DNA of 10,122 bases from Conidiobolus incongruus B7586 (lineage: Eukaryota > Entomophthoromycota > Entomophthoromycetes > Entomophthorales > Conidiobolaceae). The notes under the pieces are model-generated. The model had not been told where the DNA came from. It worked only from the letters and a program-made list of their open reading frames with translations, and did not search any database. Position numbers and translations under genes: made by a program. The DNA lies in assembly GCA_000697335.1 (NCBI GenBank), contig JNEM01015138.1, positions 1 through 10,122 of the forward strand, given 5' to 3'. Positions 1-8,717 of this stretch are shown here, piece by piece (within the stretch, counting starts at the first letter, position 1; each line of letters opens with the position of its first letter).

Positions 1-119
1 TTAAAAATATAAATTAATTATATAGTTTAATATAAGTTTATTTAAATTAAAATTAGTTGAGATACTTTTAGAAATATTTATATTCTTAATTTTATTATTT
101 ATTTTTGTAGGTTAGTATA
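1..119 (+). mobile_element. Right end of a Tc1-like DNA transposon (copy D), cut by the window edge
   Basis: The last bases (about 88-119) read on the minus strand match the terminal inverted repeat shared by copies A and B: it opens TATACTAACCTACAAAAATA and continues into an AATAAAATT stretch. Further in, the run TATAGTTTAATATAA near 20-36 is also found just inside the right end of copy B (about 3359-3374) but not inside the left ends. This is therefore a right end of a plus-strand-oriented copy rather than an inverted left end. Only terminal non-coding sequence is inside the window; the transposase part, if it survives, lies upstream of base 1. Confidence 0.72.
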
Positions 120-998
120 GTTAAAATAATTTATTAAATATTATTCATCTATTCTTTAAATATATTTATTTTATTCTTTATTTCAAAACTTTTATATTTA
201 AGGATATTTTAGAATGATTATTCTTTAATATTTTCACTTATTATAAAATTTCATAAATTATTATATTTAATAAGGATATAAAATTTTACTCTTGATTTTA
301 AAGGTTTTTATCCTTTTTTATTAAGATTAACCTAGTTATATTTATTATTAATCATTATTAAACTAATAAACCTATTGAAAAAATATTAAAACCTTAAAAT
401 AAATAATTAAAACTTTATTAAAATTATTTAATCAAATTAAAATATATATATCAACCAACTTTAATACTTATTTATTATCTTTATTAATAAATTAACTGGT
501 TTTAAACTTTAGTTTATTCATTATAATAAATATTTTAACTTAATATTTGCTATAAAATTTTAAATTAAAGTATCTTTAAATATTATTAAATTTTAATTTA
601 ATATTAAGTATATTAATTCCTTTAACAAAATTAACTTAAAAGAGAATTAAAAGATTATAGAATAATAATATTTAAAGATAATTAAAAATCCCTTTAAATA
701 TAAAACTAAAAAGTTTATTTATTAAGAATAATTTAGTCTCAAACATATTTTACTTAAATTTAACTTCAATCCAAAATATCTATGATTATACTTTAATCCC
801 TATAAAATATAATTTATTAATTTAAATTTTAAAGTTATTATTTTAAAATTATATTTAACTTTAAGGATAAACTTTACCTTTCACATATATAAAATCAAAC
901 CGAATTTTAAAGATTTTAATATATTTTTTAATTAATAATAGCTTTAAAATTAAATTTAATTATTAATCAAGATAAAAAAAATGATAATATGATTATTA
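120..998. other. AT-rich intervening DNA without a recognisable gene
   Basis: About 880 bases at roughly 12% G+C separate copy D from copy A. I see no coding region, RNA gene or terminal repeat. Between about 241 and 960 C outnumbers G on the plus strand by about two to one (roughly 58 to 29 by eye). That could mean a heavily mutated element lying on the minus strand, but no motif supports a family. One of only two CpG dinucleotides I noticed in the window is here (901-902). Confidence 0.6.
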
Positions 999-1030
999 TA
1001 TATTAATTCAAAAAAATAATTTATAAAATC
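999..1030 (+). repeat. Left terminal inverted repeat of copy A
   Basis: It matches the left repeat of copy B at 1895-1926 and, inverted, the right ends at 9374-9405, 3429-3460 and 88-119. The most conserved part is AAAAATAAgTTATAAAATy. Weaker similarity may extend inward to about 100 bases, but the A+T content makes the inner limit uncertain. Confidence 0.8.
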
Positions 1031-1318
1031 AAAAATATATATTTATTAATTAATAACTAAAACTAGTATATATATTAAATTATTTAAAACTTCAATATAT
1101 AATTATAATATATTATTTGATTATAAATAAATGTATTTAAATATATTAATTAACTATTGATAAAAATATTAATCATTAATATTTAACTAAGATAAGTTAA
1201 AATTTTATAAGTTTTTAAAATAAAAGGATATATATAATAATATATAACCATATCTTTTTTTGCTATTATTATATATAATATTTTATACATATATTGAATT
1301 TTTTTTATTAATAATATT

Positions 1319-1894
1319 ATCTTTAAATTCCATTTTAAAAGAATTCATTTATATATTAATAAACTTTATAAAAATGATAAATTACCTTATAAAATTATTA
1401 AAATTACTAATATTAGTTAGATTATTATAATTAAAGTTTTTAATAATAAAAATAAAGATATATTTAAATTTAACCTTAAATATATTAAAATTATAGATAT
1501 ATATAATAAGAAGTATATCTATAAGTTAATTAATACAAATAAATATAATATTATTATATAAATATAACAGGAATTATAAAATTATATAAGAATATTAATT
1601 AATATTAATATTATTATATTTGTTTAATATCAAGATAAATATGATTTATTTTTCAAAAAAATCACCTTTAATTAAAATAATCCTATTTTAAAGTTAACCA
1701 AGAGTTTAAATATTATAATTAATATTAAACTCAAATTAATCAAAATATGGTTATTTAGTTTAATAAAATAAAAATATATTGTAGTAAATTTAATAAAAAA
1801 GTTAAATACTTTAAAAAAGATATAAAATTATTATATAACCATTTTGTTAATTTTACCTAAAGTTATAATAATAGGTTATGATTATATAAGGATA
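1319..1894 (+). pseudogene. Tc1-like transposase, N-terminal half of copy A (broken)
   Basis: This remnant corresponds to the DNA-binding domains and the first catalytic position of a Tc1-type transposase. Codons from 1388 read YKIIKITNIS, a degraded helix-turn-helix of the EIARItgiS type also seen in copy B at 2281. A second block from about 1523 (KLINTNKY, then a QEL..YIRILI stretch at 1568) fits the second helix-turn-helix (IQKKLQ..TGI.IS type). The place of the first catalytic Asp (SDE motif) is at 1762-1764 and now reads Asn, a G-to-A change. Relative to copy B one base is missing near 1655 in a run of A, and several Gln and Trp codons are stops. The start position is where copy B has its ATG; here it reads ATC. 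The gene resumes at 3461. Confidence 0.75.
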
Positions 1895-1926
1895 TATATT
1901 AACCCACAAAAATAAGTTATAAAATC
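1895..1926 (+). repeat. Left terminal inverted repeat of copy B
   Basis: It begins TATATTAACCCACAAAAATA. Against the reverse complement of 3429-3460, 25 of 32 positions agree, and the seven differences are all transitions, as expected if both ends have suffered C-to-T changes since insertion. This is the G+C-richest of the five copies of the repeat and so probably closest to the ancestral sequence. Confidence 0.85.
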
Positions 1927-2212
1927 AAAATTACTTATATATTTTCTTATATCTTAAATAATTCTTAATTAAATAAATTAAAATTAAAATATATAATTTA
2001 TCTATATTAGTTAATTATAACTAATTGTATTTGATTATATTTTATTAATTATTGGTAGATATATCAAAACCTAAAATCTAACCAAGGTGAATAATAAATT
2101 TATGGGTTTATATATTAAAAAGATATAAATAACAAAACCTATATATATATTTTTTTGTTATTTAATATATATAATAAAATAATTAAGCTAATATTTTAAA
2201 ATTAATAATATA

Positions 2213-3228
2213 ATGCTTAAATCTTCATTTAAAAAGCTTACTTATATATTAATTAACTTTTTAATGAAACTAAATCAACTTATGAAATTGCTAGAATTAT
2301 TAGTATTAGCTAATCTATTATAATTAAGGTTATTAAGAATAATATTAAAGAAACACCTAAATTAAAACTTAAAATTATTAAAATTATAAATAAACATAAT
2401 AAAAAATTTATTTATAGATTAGTTAATATAGGTAATATAATATTACAATAGAAATATAATAAAAATTACAAGATTATACAAGAATATTAATTAGTACTGA
2501 TACTATTATATATGTTTTATATTAGAATAAATATCACTTATACTTTAAGAAAAAACACCCTTAATTAAAAAAATTTTATTATAAGGTTAAACAAGAGTAT
2601 AAATGCCAATACTAAAGTTGAATTAAAATTAACTAAAGTAAAGTTATTTAATCTGATAAAACATAGATATATTTTAATAAATCTAATAAAAAAGCTAAAT
2701 ATTTCAAAAAAAGATAAAGAATTATTTTATGACTATTATGTTATTATAGCCTAAAATTATAATGATAAATTAATTATAATATAGGAATATATATTTTCTT
2801 TAGGTATAAGATATTTTTGTAAGGTTAATAGGGGAATTAATGTTAAGATATACTAAAATATTCTAAATAATAATTTGAAAAAAACTATTGAATAATATAG
2901 GTTAAATAAATCAAATATTATTTTCTAACCAGATAATACCCTTTGTTATACTATAAATTCTATTATTAAATAGCTTAAAAATAGCAAAATAACTATTATA
3001 AAATGGTTTCCTTAATTTCTTAATTTTAACCTAATTGAATATTTTTGATATTAATTAAAAAAATCAATTAAAGCTTTCCCCCTAGATAAAAATTTAAATT
3101 AACTTTAGGAATATATTCAAAAAGTTTAAAATAATATTAGTTCTATCTAATGTAAAAAACTAATTAACTTTATACCTTACAAACTTAAAGAAATTAGAAA
3201 AGCAAAATATAGATATATTAACTATTAA
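2213..3228 (+). pseudogene. Tc1-family DD34E transposase of copy B (broken)
   Basis: The span is 1,016 bases, the size expected for a transposase of about 340 residues that cuts and pastes at TA sites. In order: an ATG at 2213; a first helix-turn-helix at about 2281-2335 (YEIARIISIS); a second at about 2442-2520 (KLQDYTRILISTDTI); a KKKHP linker at 2547; the SDE position with Asp at 2655-2657 (Glu now Lys); the FQQDN position with Asp at 2932-2934; and the SPDLNPIE position with Glu at 3037-3039. The second Asp and the Glu are separated by 34 codons in one open phase apart from stops. The C-terminus LKEIRKAKYRYINY ends at TAA 3226-3228. Gln codons are often TAA/TAG and Trp codons TAA/TGA. A single-base loss near 2432, a phase change near 2260 and at least one between 2657 and 2932 also break it. 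The three catalytic acidic residues themselves survive. Confidence 0.85.
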
Positions 3229-3428
3229 TTTTTCTATTAATACTAAAACCTACAAATTTATAACTAATTTTAAATATACTTTTAATTTTAATGTATCAAT
3301 TAATAATTAATTAAATTTAATTTTATATATTATATTATAAATAGAAATATTTTTCATTTATATAGTTTAATATAAATTAATTTAATTTAAAAATTAATTA
3401 AAATACTAATAAAAATATTTATATTTTT

Positions 3429-3460
3429 AATTTTATAACTTATTTTTATAAACTAGTATA
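3429..3460 (+). repeat. Right terminal inverted repeat of copy B
   Basis: The reverse complement opens TATACTAGTTTATAAAAATA and matches the left repeat at 1895-1926. The stretch just inside it (about 3357-3428, including TATAGTTTAATATAA) is shared with copy D at 1-87 and more loosely with 9300-9373, so it marks the right end of the family. Confidence 0.85.
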
Positions 3461-3733
3461 TATTATTTTTAAATATAAGGATTTTTATAAAATTAATAGG
3501 GGAATTAATACTAAGATATATTAAAATATTTTAAACAAGAATTAAAAAAAACCATTGAATAATATAGGTTAAATAAATTTAATATTATTTTCTAGCAAGA
3601 TAATGTTTCTTGTTATATTATAGTTTTTATTAACAAATAACTTAAAAATAGCAAAATAAAATTTATAAAGTAAATTTTTTATTTTTTTAACTATAACCTA
3701 ATTAATTATTTTTAAGATTAGTTAAAAAAAGTT
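3461..3733 (+). mobile_element. Tc1/mariner-like transposon copy A, middle piece
   Basis: This is the continuation of copy A after the copy B insertion. It aligns with copy B from about 2790 to 3066, for example the shared run TTAATAGGGGAATTAAT at 3498 and in copy B at 2825. It ends at the target site of the LTR retrotransposon; its last five bases, AAGTT, are the target duplication and reappear at 9011-9015. Confidence 0.87.
3461..3733 (+). pseudogene. Tc1-like transposase, catalytic core of copy A (broken)
   Basis: This is the middle of copy A's transposase. The FQQDN block reads F-stop-QDN, with Asp at 3599-3601. The position of the third catalytic residue, 34 codons on, is 3704-3706 and reads Asn instead of Glu. 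With the Asn at 1762, two of copy A's three acidic residues are gone, whereas copy B keeps all three. The KNSKI run shortly after QDN is identical in both copies. The gene continues at 9016 after the retrotransposon. The spacing from the third catalytic position to the C-terminal LKEI motif is 145 bases when the insert and one target copy are removed, against 147 in copy B. Confidence 0.82.
3729..3733. repeat. Target-site duplication of the LTR retrotransposon, left copy (AAGTT)
   Basis: AAGTT abuts the left LTR and is repeated exactly at 9011-9015 after the right LTR. Five bases is the usual duplication made by Ty3/gypsy integrases. The match sets the LTR ends at 3734 and 9010. Confidence 0.85.
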
Positions 3734-4026
3734 TGTTGTGTTTATAAGTTATATAGTCAAACATATTTATGTTAATAGATGATGCATTAATAAATAGCAT
3801 CTGATATTTTAGTAGTTTGTAGTTGTAATATAAAAGTAATTTTTATATTTTGAACAATAAAAGACATCTTTTTTTGGTTTTTTTATTTATATTTGATATT
3901 TAATTAAGCTTACATATAAAAGAATTAACAATATTATCTCTTTAATAGAATAACTTCACACAACATTAACTTAAAAAATAATCTTAGCTATCCTAAAACC
4001 TATGTAAATAAAAGAGTTTTACAATA
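3734..4026 (+). repeat. Left LTR
   Basis: This 293-bp LTR begins TGTT and ends ACAATA. It aligns to 8718-9010 over its whole length without gaps. By eye about 26 positions differ; all but two are transitions, and over half of these fall at CpA/TpG. Possible signals at the same offset in both LTRs are AATAAA (3856-3861) and TATAAAAG (3915-3922). Their order does not fit a simple promoter-then-polyadenylation layout, so at most one is likely to be real. Confidence 0.92.
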
Positions 4027-4040
4027 TGGTAATTCTACCA
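4027..4040 (+). other. Primer-binding region of the retrotransposon
   Basis: TGG follows the left LTR immediately, as expected for a site pairing with the CCA end of a tRNA. The sequence TGGTAATTCTACCA is a near palindrome, and TGGTAATT recurs at 4045-4052. I could not match it with confidence to a particular tRNA, and C-to-T mutation may have altered it. Confidence 0.6.
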
Positions 4041-4099
4041 GGGATGGTAATTATATTAGATTTAACTCAAGAATGTTTTTCAAAGTATAGGAATTTACT

Positions 4100-5000
4100 G
4101 GAAAATAAAAGGATATGAAATTATTTTTAACCTAGCTGAAAATAAAATTTGAAGCTATGAAGATAGATGATTAAAGTAAGCTAATTGTGTTTTCTTAAAA
4201 TCTATCACCTAAAGTAATATGTTGGTTTACAACCATTGAAAAAACTTCATAGAAAGAGGTAAAGGAAAAAGTTAAGTGAAGATACTTTAGTGAAATATTA
4301 CAGCATGTGGTATAAGATAAATTGATTTGTATAAGCTAAAAGAAAGATAAAGTACTTAAGGACTACCTAGAGTAATTTGAAGTAGTATATAATATACTAG
4401 AAGGTGAACATTGGAAAAACATGTTGTATGTTAAGTTTATTAGATTATTAAAACCTAAACTGAAGAATGTAGCCTAAATCAAATATTTTGATGAAAAGAA
4501 TTGGGAAAGACTTTGTGAAAAAGTGGTGGAGCTGAACAAAGCATGTAGTTTCAACAACATTCTAAAGAAAAATATAGCTTATTTTATAAAAGAAGATAAA
4601 GTAGCAGCCTATTAAGTATAGTTTTCATATGCAGAAAACAAGTCAAAATTGTTAAATAAAGAAGAAATCAAAAAGATGCTATATATCCAACAACAAGTAG
4701 TCATTAAACAACATAAGTTATGTTACAATTGTTTTAGAAATAGCTATCAAGCAAGATAATATCCCAAACAAACAAGAAAAGGCAAAGATCAATAAATGAA
4801 AAAACCACCACTAATCTAAATGAAAGTCCCAACACTTTTGTAATAAGTAAATAGAAGGAAAAAACTAAAGGTAAAGAACTAAAGAGGTTCACAAAAACCA
4901 TAGGTTGCAGCTGCTTAAAAAAAACTAATCCATCAGAAGGTATAAATGAATTAGTTTTAGAGCAGGTACAGTTGTGGGAAGAGATACATCCATTAAAAAA
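4100..5000 (+). pseudogene. gag region of the Ty3/gypsy fossil (broken)
   Basis: This stretch occupies the place of the capsid/nucleocapsid gene, which packages the element's RNA in related elements. The only diagnostic trace is a CCHC-type zinc-knuckle remnant at about 4721-4763, beginning CYNC and followed by a basic, Lys-rich and Gln/Pro-containing stretch. Upstream, the plus strand is A- and G-rich with charged Lys/Glu-type coding character, typical of gag capsid regions, but no capsid motif is certain. Limits are approximate. The region is broken, as is the whole element. Confidence 0.6.
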
Positions 5001-5384
5001 CCAACAGCAGTTACAAATTAAAGATAGATAGTTGCTGGAGAAGGTAAACAAAAAAACAGATCTGTTACCTATGAAAAAGATAAGAAAGGATAAAGATTAG
5101 GAAAAAGTAAAAGATAACCCTAAATCAAAACAAATTAATGAACAACAGTACCCTTCACCAAAGCAAGTAATTCAACAAAACTTACCATGTTAGGGAGTAT
5201 CTTTAGTACCTAAAGTTCTTAACCCTTAGCTAAAACAAGAATTGCAGGTAGTGGTACCAATGGGAGAGGCTAACTAAATTCTTTAGATCAAACATTTGAT
5301 GGAAAAGTATGTAAATAAAGCAGTTCCATCATTATATTAGGTTGAAGGCTAAACTTAGACAAGAGAATCCACTTTACATTTCCT

Positions 5385-5700
5385 AGCCTAAATTAATAGA
5401 ATCAAAGCAACTATAGTATTAGATTCAGGATGTGCTAGAGTAACATTAAGCAAGGAATGTTTCAAAAAATTAAAACTGAAAGAAGATTTTATGGTATTAA
5501 TGAGGATTAATAATGCTGAAGGAGGAGGAACTACTCACAAGAAAGTTTTTAAAGAATTAAAGATCAAAGTAGCAAGTGGAGAAGTGGTTTTGCCTGTGGT
5601 GGTTCTAGGAGGTAAAAGGTATAACATTTTACTAGGAAGAAATTAGAGTCAAAAGGCTAGTTTTATCTATAATAAGAAAGAGAATTTCATAGAAATTCAC
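5385..5700 (+). pseudogene. Retropepsin-type aspartic protease region of the Ty3/gypsy fossil (broken)
   Basis: Around 5416-5430 the sequence reads VLDSG, the active-site signature of retroviral-type aspartic proteases, which cut the element's polyprotein. About 60 codons later the hydrophobic VVLGG and NILLGR stretches (about 5600-5640) fit the flap-to-C-terminal part of the domain. Its place after the zinc knuckle and before reverse transcriptase is right for Ty3/gypsy. Part of a broken polyprotein. Confidence 0.72.
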
Positions 5701-6149
5701 AGCAAGTGATTTTTACTTAAGCAATTTATATTAACATCTAAAAGTACTAATTAGGTGCATATAAAGATAGGTAAAAGCAACATAATAGAAGTATCTTATG
5801 TTGATAAAAATGATAGTTGTGACTTGATGAATTTAAAGATTCCAAAAGGGGTTATTGTAGAGGAAAAAAAGGTAATTAAGATACTAAAAGTTATTGAGAA
5901 AGATTATTTTATAGTGGGATAGGCTCTAAGCTTAAATTTGAATATATATAGCAAGGATAACAAAATATTAATGATTGAAATGAAGAGTATAGGAGGTTTA
6001 AAATTAACACAATAAACAAAATGATAGGTACTATATTAACAGTAGATTCAAAAGAAGAAAATTGGCAGATAGGAGAAGTTAGAGAATAAGGTTAAAGCTA
6101 GCAAAAAGAAGAAGTAGATCCAAAGGAGTGGAAAATAAAGGTTAAAATG

Positions 6150-6960
6150 AATACACAAAAAGACTTGGTGATGGCTATGCTAAATAAATTAACAGAGGTT
6201 TTCTTAGCATTTAAATATGATATAGGAAGGGTAAATACTGAGTATGAGATCTATATAAATAATAAGCCAGCTCTAATATAACCATGACATAAAAAGTCCT
6301 TGAAAGAGAAAGAGGCAGAAATTACAGAAGTGAATGAGTTGCTGAGGGTAAATTTAATTGAACCTTCAGTTTCTAATTATACAGCACTAATGATCTTGTT
6401 GAAAAAGGGAGATGGATTAATAAGGGTAGTTATTGATTATTAAGGTACTAATAAAACTATTAGATTAGATAACTATCTAATCCTATAAATTAACAATTAT
6501 CTAGACAGTATAGGAGGATTTAAATGGTTCACAACTTTGGATTTAACAAAAAGATACTACCAATTACCCTTAAAAGAAAGTTCAAAATCAATTACAGCTT
6601 TTAGTTCTGCTAAAAAACTATTTTAGTGGTGGGTTTTACCAATGGGAATATTAATATTAGAAGCAGCTTTTTAAAGGTTATTAGACTAGATTGTAAGAGA
6701 TTTGTAGTTAAGGTGTGTAAAGGTATATATCAATAATATTACTATATATTCTCTAACATTTAAGGAACACCTAACAGATATAAAAAAGCTGTTAACAAGA
6801 TTAAAAAGGGGAGGTTTAAAATTTAATACTATTAAATGCAAGTTTTTCTTTAAAAAGATTAAAATTTTGGGTTATATCATTAATAAAGATAAGGTGAAAA
6901 TGGATCCTAAAAAAGTAGATGTGATTTTAAATATAAGCAGACTATAAAATATTAAAGAGG
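6150..6960 (+). pseudogene. Reverse transcriptase region of the Ty3/gypsy fossil (broken)
   Basis: Landmarks in order are GDGLIRVVIDY near 6410; TLDLT near 6535, followed by YYQLPLKE, the typical fungal gypsy LDLTsGYxQIP block; a VLPMGI block near 6635; the catalytic box near 6727-6745 (KVYI, then ITIYS); the KEHL and KFNTIKCKF stretches near 6760-6845; and LGYII near 6870. These are conserved RT blocks of Metaviridae, whose enzyme copies the element's RNA into DNA. Part of a broken polyprotein. Confidence 0.88.
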
Positions 6961-7089
6961 TTAAGAGTTTAATAAGTGTTGTAGGTTTTGTACAAAGGTT
7001 TATTCTTAATTGTAGTTCCTTATGCTAATTATTCTATCATTTAATAAAGAAGAAAATACTTTTTATCTAAGGGGTAGAATAGCAAGAAA

Positions 7090-7510
7090 CCTTCAATAAG
7101 TTAAAAAAGCTATTGTCAGAACAAATTATATTGCAACACCTAAATTTCAATGAAAATTCATTATTGAAACAGATGCAAGTGTAAAAAGTATAGGTGCTGT
7201 GCTAATATAGAAGAATAAAAAAGGAGAAGGTTATCTTATTATTTATAGGTTTAAATTATTAACAAAAGCTGAAAAAAATTACAGTGTTATTAACTTAAAA
7301 GGTTTAACTATAGTATAGAGTATAAAACATTTTCATTGTTATGTATATAGGATGAAATTTACTATTATTACTAATTATTGTGCTTTATTAGTTTTAAAAG
7401 ATAAAGAATAGTTAGAGGGGGGATTAAGCAGATAAGTATATAAATTATTATTCTATGACTTTAACATTGTATACAAAAAAAGAGAAAATAATTGTATTGC
7501 TGATGTACTT
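7090..7510 (+). pseudogene. RNase H region of the Ty3/gypsy fossil (broken)
   Basis: Following RT and a connection stretch, ETDAS near 7167 and GAVL near 7193 mark the start of a Ty3-type RNase H, which degrades the RNA strand during replication. AEKNYSVINL near 7269-7300 and the TNY near 7372 with an NIVY stretch near 7465 fit the later part of the domain. A short apparent open frame at 7517-7714 begins just after and is only the linker to integrase. Part of a broken polyprotein. Confidence 0.8.
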
Positions 7511-7599
7511 TTATAGTTGGTTAGATTAACAAAAACTCATGAGATAGCTTATAATCAAGATACAATAAATTTAAAGCATAAAAAAAACTTAGAGAACTG

Positions 7600-8645
7600 C
7601 CCAAAAGTAAAGATGAAATTGTTAGAACATTACCATTATATTTTTAGAGGATATTATAGAGTTCACAAATTATATCTAGTGATGCAAGCAAATTTTAGTT
7701 GGCTGAATATATAGAATGATTGTGTAGAAATGGTGAGAAATTATAAATGGTGTTAGAAATTTAATAACAAATTGGTTTAGAAACCTTTCAAGCTTATAAT
7801 AACACACTAACCTATACAGAAGATAAGAATAGATTTTAGAGATTTTAGTGAGATATATGGTATAAAAAGCAAATTCATCATGGGTGTTAACTATTTTATA
7901 AGGTGGGTAGAGGTAATACTAGTTAACAGATTAAATAAAGCAATAGTTAAAAAGTTCTTAGATAAATAAATTGCTAGTTATAGTATCCTAGAACAACTAA
8001 TAACAGATAATGCCCTTGCTTTTGTTTCTATAGGTATTAAACAATAGTACAAGGTTTAAAAAGTGAATAAACTGAAAGTTACTACTTACCATCCAGAAAC
8101 AAATAGGGAGGTAGAAAAGAACATTGGTATATTTAAGAAAATTGTGAGGAAAATGGTAGCTGCAAATAAAATAAGATAGAATAACTAGGTTGCTGTGGTA
8201 TTACTGGTAATATAAATCACACCTCACTCTTATACAGGTTTTTTACCTTTTTGATTATTATATAGGTAAGAAGCAAATACAATTGCTGGTATTATTGAGG
8301 ATAAAAAAGCTTTATATTTGTATCATAAGTTTTATGAGGATTATGTAGTTGAATTAGGTATCATACTGAAAAAAATATATAATTAAGCCTATAAGAATAA
8401 AATTTGTTTTAAAGCAAAGATGGTTCAAGTAAGGTAGAAGAAAAAAAAGTTAGATAATTAATTTTTCTGTGTTAAGGCATTGGTGTTGTATAATCAACAA
8501 AGACTTTTAAAAAAAAGGGAAGTGGGTATTTAAATAGGATTATTCAAAGTAATTAAGATAATAGAAAAACCTACTTATAAAATTAATTATGTAGGTAACT
8601 TATTAATCATAACAAAAGTTTATTCTCAATTCTTAAAGCTTTTCT
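7600..8645 (+). pseudogene. Integrase region of the Ty3/gypsy fossil (broken)
   Basis: The zinc-binding part lies at about 7620-7790. In the catalytic core, IRIDF (7825), VNYFIRWVE (about 7885), LITDN (about 7998) and the TTYHPETN block (about 8080-8103) followed by a Glu-containing helix are the usual D,D-35-E landmarks. A C-terminal part continues to about 8645, with a FKVIKIIEKPTYKI stretch near 8545 suggesting the GPY/F-type module. No chromodomain is evident. Integrase placed last confirms Ty3/gypsy order. The enzyme inserts the DNA copy into the host chromosome. Part of a broken polyprotein. Confidence 0.85.
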
Positions 8646-8705
8646 AAAGCTAATTAAATGGATAACAAAGAAGTTTAGATACTAGGAATAATAAGTGCTA
8701 GTACC

Positions 8706-8717
8706 AAATTAGGGGGA
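8706..8717 (+). other. Polypurine tract
   Basis: AATTAGGGGGA directly precedes the right LTR (TGTTATG at 8718). The run of five G in an otherwise A+T-rich window is typical of the plus-strand primer site of fungal Ty3/gypsy elements. Confidence 0.85.

Larger units (their letters stand above)
999..1894 (+). mobile_element. Tc1/mariner-like transposon copy A, left piece
   Basis: This is the left part of an old Tc1-like element. It begins with the family terminal inverted repeat (TATATTAATTC, then an ATAATTTATAAAATC stretch, 999-1030) and runs through a non-coding leader and the N-terminal half of a broken transposase. It stops at 1894, where copy B begins. Its continuation is 3461-3733 and then 9011-9405. 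The three pieces total about 1.56 kb, close to copy B's 1.57 kb. The whole element is heavily converted to A+T. Compared with copy B in the helix-turn-helix region, the differences are all transitions. The TA target duplication cannot be placed exactly because the flank is itself TATATA. Confidence 0.85.
1895..3460 (+). mobile_element. Tc1/mariner-like transposon copy B, full length but dead, nested in copy A
   Basis: A 1.57-kb element has matching terminal inverted repeats at both ends, a roughly 290-base left leader, a transposase remnant (2213-3228) and a right non-coding tail. It sits inside copy A's transposase gene. Removing it joins 1894 to 3461 and restores alignment to copy B's own sequence around 2783-2830 within a few bases, so it inserted with little or no loss, at a TA as expected for Tc1/mariner. 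Exact ends may shift by two to four bases because both flanks are TATATA. The catalytic spacing is DD34E, the Tc1 type. It is clearly inactive but less mutated than copy A in the catalytic positions. Confidence 0.87.

Noticed and set aside
1319-3228. Intron or programmed frameshift between the helix-turn-helix and first catalytic Asp, because the spacing is 374 bases in both Tc1 copies
   Set aside because: Closer alignment shows each copy lacks one base at a different place (near 1655 in copy A, near 2432 in copy B), so the equal spacing is coincidence from two independent losses.
4734-5051. Open frame of 105 codons on the minus strand
   Set aside because: It lies antisense to the gag region of the retrotransposon, where the plus strand carries a zinc-knuckle trace and A-rich coding character. 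Its Phe/Leu/Ser-rich product is what the reverse of a Lys/Glu-rich gene gives. No independent signal supports a gene.
7517-7714. Open frame of 65 codons on the plus strand as a small gene
   Set aside because: It is the surviving stretch between the RNase H and integrase regions of the broken retrotransposon, not a separate gene.
6150-8645. Ciliate-type genetic code (TAA/TAG read as Gln) as the reason for frequent in-frame stops
   Set aside because: Gln-to-stop positions are common, but in the Tc1 copies Trp codons are also stops (TAA and TGA), one copy has Asp and Glu catalytic positions changed to Asn, and there are phase breaks. The LTRs differ almost only by transitions. Mutation explains all of this; a code change explains only part.
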